DNA from: Chloroflexota bacterium
GTDB taxonomy: Bacteria > Chloroflexota > Dormibacteria > Aeolococcales > Aeolococcaceae
Length of the DNA: 12,004 bases
Direction of reading: 5' to 3'
Assembly (NCBI GenBank): GCA_005889515.1
Contig: VBHE01000214.1
Coordinates: 1-12,004, forward strand
In this document: piece by piece, positions 8,335 to 12,004 of the stretch
How the letters are laid out: the number at the start of each line of letters is the position of its first letter
Position numbering within the stretch: the stretch's first letter is position 1
Program-made: the position numbers and the translations under genes
Notes under the pieces: model-generated
Told to the model about the DNA's origin: nothing
Seen by the model: the letters and a program-made list of their open reading frames with translations, nothing else
The model's database searches: none

Positions 8335-8356
8335 GGGCCAGCCCCTACACTGGCCC
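8335..8356 (+). promoter_or_regulatory. bioF -10 element within a 22-bp inverted repeat (possible operator)
   Basis: GGGCCAG (8335-8341) and CTGGCCC (8350-8356) form a perfect inverted repeat with an 8-base spacer. The spacer and right arm contain TACACT (8346-8351), a reasonable -10 hexamer that would start transcription near 8358, only about five bases before the bioF ATG. No clear -35 and no ribosome site are seen. A repressor bound to the repeat would block the promoter. It does not match the BirA, BioR or BioQ consensus sites I know. Confidence 0.4.
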
Positions 8357-8362
8357 GGCCCC

Positions 8363-9577
8363 ATGACCGTACCCGACGCCCCTCCTCAGCAATCCGCGGC
8401 CGCCGCGGCGCCCGCGGCGTGGGCGGCGGATGTGCTCCGGAGGGAGGGGGAGGCGGGACGGTTGCGGCGCCCCCGCCGGCGCGCCGGCGGCAGCGGTCCG
8501 GTCGCCGAGGTCGACGGCCGGACGGTCGTCGTCTTCTCCTCCAACGACTACCTCGGCCTCGCCGCCGATCCCCGGGTGCGCCGGGCCGCCGCCGACGCGG
8601 CGCTCCAGGACGGGGTGGGCTCGACCGGGAGCCGCCACCTCAGCGGCTGCCACGCCGCCATCGACGCCCTCGAGGCCGAGCTCTGCGCCTTCGAGGGCGC
8701 GCCGGCGGCGACCCTGGCGCCGAGCGGCTACGCGGCGAACGTCGCCCTTCTCCAGGCGCTCGGCGGGCGCGACGCGCTGGTGCTCAGCGACGAGCGCAAC
8801 CACGCCTCGCTGATCGACGGCTGCCGGCTCAGCCGCGGAGCGGTCGAGGTCTACCGCCACCGCGACCTCCACGACCTCGCCGCCCGGCTGCGGGCCGCCG
8901 AGGGGAGGCGGGCGATCATCGCCAGCGACACCGTTTTCTCGATGGACGGCACGGTGGCGCCGGTGGCCGGTCTGGTCGCCCTCGCCGAGCGCCACGGCGC
9001 CTGGCTGGTGCTCGACGAGGCCCACGCGACCGGGGTGCTCGGGCCCGGCGGGCGGGGCGCCGCCGCCGAGGCGGAGGTCGACCCGGCGCACCCGCAGGTG
9101 GTGCGGGTGGTGACCCTCTCGAAGGGGCTGGGCGCGCAGGGGGCCGCGATCTGCGGCGACCCGGTGGTGCGCCAGCTCCTCCTCCAGCGGGGTCGCGCCC
9201 TGATCTTCTCGACCGCCCTCCCCCACCCCACCGTGGCCGCCGCCCGCGCCGCCGTCGCGGTGCTCGCGGCGGAGCCCGAGCGCGTGGACCGGCTGCGCGC
9301 CAACGTCGCCCGGCTCCGCTCCGCGCTCGCGCGGCTCGAGCCCGCCGGCCGCTTCGACATCCCGGTTCTCCCCGTCCCCGCCGGCGCCGAGGACCGGGCC
9401 CTGGCGCTCGAGGCGGCGCTGCTCGAGCGGGGCATGCTCGTCCAGGCGGTGCGGCCGCCGACGGTGCCGGCGGGGACCTCGCGGCTGCGGATCGCGGTCT
9501 CGGCGGTGCACACGCCCGAGCACCTCGAGGCGTTGGCGGAGGCGCTGCTCGCCGTCGTGGGGGCGGCGGGGCCGTGA
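8363..9577 (+). CDS. bioF: 8-amino-7-oxononanoate (KAPA) synthase
   Basis: BioF is a PLP enzyme that condenses pimeloyl-ACP or pimeloyl-CoA with alanine to form KAPA, the first committed ring-assembly step of biotin synthesis. From ATG 8363 it has 404 residues, near the 384 of E. coli. Family signatures occur in order: SNDYLGLAADP, GSTGSRHLSGCH, SDERNHASLIDGCRLS (the His stacks on PLP), DTVFSMDGTVAPV, LDEAHATGVLG, and VTLSKGLGAQG with the PLP lysine at about residue 254. In-frame TTG 8315 and ATG 8333 lie upstream; ATG 8363 is preferred because it follows the predicted -10, although no ribosome site precedes it. The N-terminus is Ala/Pro-rich. Its TGA overlaps the GTG of bioD by four bases (GTGA), so translation is coupled. 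Identity as an alpha-oxoamine synthase is certain, and bioDA next to it settles BioF. Confidence 0.95.
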   Translation: MTVPDAPPQQSAAAAAPAAWAADVLRREGEAGRLRRPRRRAGGSGPVAEVDGRTVVVFSSNDYLGLAADPRVRRAAADAALQDGVGSTGSRHLSGCHAAIDALEAELCAFEGAPAATLAPSGYAANVALLQALGGRDALVLSDERNHASLIDGCRLSRGAVEVYRHRDLHDLAARLRAAEGRRAIIASDTVFSMDGTVAPVAGLVALAERHGAWLVLDEAHATGVLGPGGRGAAAEAEVDPAHPQVVRVVTLSKGLGAQGAAICGDPVVRQLLLQRGRALIFSTALPHPTVAAARAAVAVLAAEPERVDRLRANVARLRSALARLEPAGRFDIPVLPVPAGAEDRALALEAALLERGMLVQAVRPPTVPAGTSRLRIAVSAVHTPEHLEALAEALLAVVGAAGP

Positions 9578-10302
9578 CTGCTCAACTCCTCTGTGTCACC
9601 GGCACCGACACCGAGGCGGGGAAGACGGTCGTCGCGGCGGCGGTGGCCGCCGGGCTGCGGGCGCGTGGCCTGCGGGTCGGCGCGGTGAAGCCGGTGGCGA
9701 CCGGGGTGGCGGCCGGGGTGCCGGGCGAGGATGCCGCGCTGCTCGCGCTGGCCACCGGGGTGCCGCCGTCCGCCTGCGCGGGGGTCGAGTACGCCCTCCC
9801 GCGGTCGCCGCTGGCGGCGGCGATCGCCGAGGGGCGCGCGGTCGACGTCGATGCGCTGGAGGCGGAGATCCTCCGCCGGGCCGGCGAGGACGGGCTCGAC
9901 GTGCTCATCGTCGAGGGCGTCGGCGGAGTGCTCGTCCCGTTGACCGACCGGCTGACGGTCCGCGACCTCCTCCGCCGCCTCGGCGCTCCGGTGCTCGTGG
10001 TCGGCCGGGCGGGGCTGGGGACGATCAACCACTGCGCCCTCACCGTCGACGCCTGCCGCGCCGCCGGCCTCGAGGTGGCCGGGGTGGTGCTGAGCGATGT
10101 CGCCGGCGGGGTGGAGCCGGGCCTGGCCGAGGAGAACGCCCGCCAGGTGGGGGCGCAGTGCGGGGTGGCGGTGCTCGGTGTGCTCCCCCACCTGCCCGCC
10201 GATGTCCTCGGCGACGCCGCCGCCCTCGCGCCCGCGGCGGAGCGCCACCTCGACCTCGGCGCCTTGCTCTCCGTTCTCGGCGCCCCGGATGGAGAGGCGG
10301 AG
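9574..10302 (+). CDS. bioD: Dethiobiotin synthetase, as the N-terminal part of an in-frame BioD-BioA reading frame
   Basis: BioD closes the ureido ring of dethiobiotin from DAPA, CO2 and ATP. Translation starts at GTG 9574 inside the bioF stop. The P-loop GTDTEAGKT is at residues 10-18, followed by AVKPVATG, whose Lys contacts substrate, and VEGVGGVLVPL (EGAGG in most relatives). The domain ends near ERHLDLGALLSVLG, giving about 240 residues, a normal full length. There is no stop codon: the same frame passes through a short linker (GAPDGEAE) into bioA and stays open to 11097. Either a bifunctional BioDA enzyme is made, or BioA is re-initiated at GTG 10303, which has GGAGAGG five bases upstream. 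Such fusions are known in plants (BIO3-BIO1). The domain identity is certain; the fusion needs confirmation because of errors further along. Confidence 0.93.
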
Positions 10303-10809
10303 GTGGTGCGGCTCGACCGCGCCCACCTCTGGCATCCCGTCACCCAGACGTCGGAGTGGCTCGAGGAGGAGCCGCTGGTGATCCGCGACGGCGAGGGCTG
10401 CCGGGTGCGCGACGCCCGGGGCCGCTGGTATCTCGACGGCGTCTCCAGCCTCTGGGCGAACGTCCACGGCCATGCCCATCCCCGCCTCGACACCGCACTC
10501 CGCGAGCAGGCGGGGCGGATCGCCCACTCGACCTTCCTCGGCCAGACCCACGAGCCGGGTGCACGCCTCGCCGCCGAGCTCGCCGGGGTCGCCCCCGGGC
10601 CGCTGACCCGCGTCTTCTACTCCGAGGCCGGCGCCGCCGCCGTCGAGGTGGCTCTGCGCATCGCGCTCCTCGCCCAGCTCCACCGCGGCGAGGCCCGGCG
10701 CACCCGCTTCCTCTCCCTGGAGGACGGCTACCACGGCGACACCGCCGGAGCCGTCAGCGTGGGGCGGTCGGAGCCCTTCCACCGCGGCCTCGACCCGCTG
10801 CTCTTCGAC

Positions 10810-10843
10810 GCTCCGCCGAGGCCGCCGAGCGCGAGTCGCTCGC
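10810..10843 (+). repeat. Left arm of a perfect 34-bp inverted repeat in bioA
   Basis: The arm begins GCTCCGCCGAGG and ends GAGTCGCTCGC. It is exactly complementary, in reverse, to 11152-11185; matching stops on both sides beyond these limits. In the middle bioA frame it reads roughly AEAAERESLA and joins smoothly to ALHRVLAETG, so it looks like the native copy. It starts exactly where the first bioA frame break falls. Confidence 0.95.
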
Positions 10844-11151
10844 CGCGCTGCACCGGGTCCTCGCCGAGACCGGCGACCGGATCGCGGCGTTCGTCATCGA
10901 GCCGAGGGTGCAGGGCGCCGCCGGCATCTGGACCCACTCCGACGGCTGGCTGCGCGCGGTGGCCGCCGAGGCCAGGCGCTGCGGAGCCCTGCTCGTCTGC
11001 GACGAGGTGGCCACCGGATTCGGCCGCACCGGCGACCTCTTCGCCTGCGTCGGGGCCGAGGTCGAGCCGGACATCCTCACCCTCGGCAAGGGCCTGAGCG
11101 GCGGCTACCTCCCGCTCTCCGCAACCCTGGTCGGCGACGAGCTCTTCGACC

Positions 11152-11185
11152 GCGAGCGACTCGCGCTCGGCGGCCTCGGCGGAGC
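11152..11185 (-). repeat. Right arm of a perfect 34-bp inverted repeat in bioA
   Basis: This is the exact reverse complement of 10810-10843, 308 bases downstream of it. In the coding direction it gives ERLALGGLGGA, which does not resemble BioA, and it replaces about 120 bases that should encode the HGxSxxGNPL region. The second frame break coincides with it. It therefore looks like the inserted or mis-joined copy. Confidence 0.95.
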
Positions 11186-11526
11186 CGCCGCGGCGCGCCC
11201 GCGCCCTCGGCCGCCGCCTCGGCGAGCGCCTCGCCGAGGTCGCCGGCCTCCCCGGGGTCACCGAGGTCCGCCGCCGCGGGGTCATGGCCGGCATCGAGCT
11301 CGGCGGCGGAGCGCTCGACCGCCCCTTCGACCCGGGGCTGCGGGTGGGGCGCCAGGTCATCCTCGCCGCCCGCCGCCGCGGCGTGATCGTCCGCCCCCTC
11401 GGCGACGTGGTCGTGATCAACCCGCCGCTGGTGATGGCCGACGCCGAGGCCGACCTCCTCGTCGAGGCGGTCGCCGAGTCGATCGTGGAGGTCGTGTCAC
11501 GTGTCCCCGCCCTGCCGGGGGTCCGT

Positions 11527-11535
11527 TGATAGGAT
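11527..11535 (+). promoter_or_regulatory. Extended -10 element for tRNA-Thr, overlapping the bioA stop
   Basis: TGA-TAGGAT matches an extended -10 (TGN before the hexamer), and the TGA is also the bioA stop codon. Transcription would begin about 15 bases before tRNA-Thr. No -35 hexamer is evident. The same TAGGAT hexamer occurs in the promoter at 3302-3307. Confidence 0.4.
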
Positions 11536-11556
11536 GGCGGCCCCGGAGAGCCCCTC

Positions 11557-11631
11557 GCCGACGTAGCTCAGTGGTAGAGCAGCCGCCTCGTAAGCGGCAG
11601 GCCAAGGGTTCGAATCCCTTCGTCGGCTCCA
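11557..11631 (+). tRNA. tRNA-Thr, anticodon CGU
   Basis: The acceptor stem is GCCGACG/CGTCGGC, the D stem GCTC/GAGC, the anticodon stem GCCGC/GCGGC with loop CTCGTAA (anticodon CGT at 11589-11591), and the T arm AAGGG-TTCGAAT-CCCTT. Discriminator T is followed by an encoded CCA (11629-11631), unlike the tRNA-Leu in this window. It would read ACG codons. Confidence 0.95.
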
Positions 11632-11650
11632 GGGGCCCGTCTGATCCCGA

Positions 11651-11782
11651 ATTGCCTTTATTGGCAATGAGTTTCGGCCTCTTCTCCACCTCGGACCGAA
11701 CACGTCCTCAGAGCCCCTGAAACCCGCGAGGTAACCGTCCTGACTGCTCAGGGAAGAAAAGTTCACGATCCTTGCTCAAGGA
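11651..11782. repeat. Three small palindromes between tRNA-Thr and the terminal reading frame
   Basis: Perfect short inverted repeats are ATTGCC-TTTATT-GGCAAT (11651-11668), CCTGA-CTGC-TCAGG (11739-11752) and TCCTTG-CT-CAAGGA (11769-11782). The first sits in an unusually AT-rich patch 20 bases after the tRNA. None has a following U-tract strong enough to be called a terminator. They could be integrase-binding or attachment-related sites, or chance. The rest of the roughly 167-base gap shows nothing else I can name. Confidence 0.35.
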
Positions 11783-11798
11783 CCGGAGCAGGGGTGGA

Positions 11799-12004
11799 GT
11801 GAACGGGGTGCGAACAGTCGTTCGTCAGCAGCGCCGCGGGGTCGCGGCGAGGGTCAAGCTCCCTGGCCGCGGGGTCACCTGGGACGAGGCCGTCCGCGAC
11901 TTCCTCGCGGACGCGAACATGGCCCCAGCCGCAGCCACGAGGAGAGGGTCTCAGCGGAGGGACGGCTGCTTGTCGGCGGGCTCTGCTGCGGTCGCCGCGC
12001 TGCT
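11799..12004 (+). CDS. Unidentified reading frame, N-terminus only; faint resemblance to a tyrosine recombinase
   Basis: GTG 11799 opens a frame that stays open to the window edge (68 codons). GTG 11808, with GGAG eight bases upstream, is an alternative start. The N-terminus is basic (VRTVVRQQRRGVARVKLPGR), followed by GVTWDEAVRDFLADANMAP, then AATRR. A segment of the form TWDEAVxxFL...TRR is reminiscent of the SAM-like N-terminal core-binding domain of tyrosine recombinases, and the position just downstream of a tRNA gene would suit an integrase. After ATRR the sequence (GSQRRDGCLSAGSAAVAAL) no longer looks like that family, so either the frame is broken or the resemblance is accidental. No catalytic residues are in view. 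The call is tentative. Confidence 0.3.
   Translation, partial: MNGVRTVVRQQRRGVAARVKLPGRGVTWDEAVRDFLADANMAPAAATRRGSQRRDGCLSAGSAAVAAL

Larger units (their letters stand above)
10303..11529 (+). pseudogene. bioA: DAPA aminotransferase, disrupted by two frame breaks at an inverted repeat
   Basis: BioA is a PLP enzyme that converts KAPA to DAPA using S-adenosylmethionine as amino donor. Three blocks are readable. From 10303 to about 10809 (frame of bioD): HLWHPVTQTSEW, YLDGVSSLWANVHGHAHP, LEDGYHGDT. From about 10810 to 11151 (another frame): VIEPRVQGAAGIW, CDEVATGFGRTG, and LTLGKGLSGGYLPLSATL with the PLP lysine. From about 11186 to 11529 (first frame again): ARALGRRLGERLAEV, RRRGVMAGIEL, GVIVRPLGDVVVINPPL. 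The blocks total about 397 residues, short of the usual 425-450. The segment that should hold the HGxSxxGNPLACAAA region, which helps bind PLP phosphate, is missing, as is a short stretch after DPLLFDA. Uncorrected, the bioD frame ends at 11097. Real decay or an assembly error are both possible. Confidence 0.88.

Noticed and set aside
11497..11766. Minus-strand ORF containing RRDSNPWPAAYEAAALPLSY
   Set aside because: This is the well-known spurious translation antisense to a tRNA gene (tRNA-Thr) and not a protein.

Overview
This is a strongly GC-rich bacterial chromosome segment that carries mainly housekeeping genes. A single clpP sits between tig and clpX, which argues against a typical actinomycete, since those usually carry clpP1-clpP2. 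The HD-GYP protein with a choice-of-anchor-P-like tail and the divergent LeuRS suggest an uncultured soil lineage near Chloroflexota or Dormibacterota. That placement is inference, not proof. Two genes are broken by small losses, so this may be a draft or metagenome-derived assembly.

Left part, minus strand (1-3217): an extended -10 element, tRNA-Leu(UAG), then tig, clpP and clpX (cut by the window edge). This is the classic protein folding and quality-control cluster: a ribosome-bound chaperone, the ClpP peptidase and its ClpX unfoldase. clpP has a perfect TATAAT just upstream of an ATG and may also be made from its own leaderless transcript.

Centre (3279-8286): a well-formed promoter on the plus strand leads into a strongly structured leader and an 81-residue protein of unknown function. 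It converges on a large membrane HD-GYP protein (c-di-GMP phosphodiesterase type), whose frame is broken near 5000 and which ends in a putative extracytoplasmic domain. Upstream of that gene, on the same strand, lies leuS, a LeuRS whose HIGH motif reads HVGN.

Right part, plus strand (8335-12004): bioF and bioD overlap by 4 bases, and bioD runs in frame into bioA with no stop codon between them. Together they would catalyse three steps of biotin synthesis (KAPA synthase, dethiobiotin synthetase, DAPA aminotransferase). bioA is broken twice, and a perfect 34-bp inverted repeat marks both breaks. Downstream come tRNA-Thr(CGU), a short region with three small palindromes, and the start of an unidentified reading frame that faintly recalls a tyrosine recombinase N-terminus.

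No CRISPR array, insertion sequence, rRNA or replication origin was seen. The strongest items for follow-up are the bioDA fusion with its inverted repeat, the HD-GYP fusion protein, and the structured leader with its small protein.
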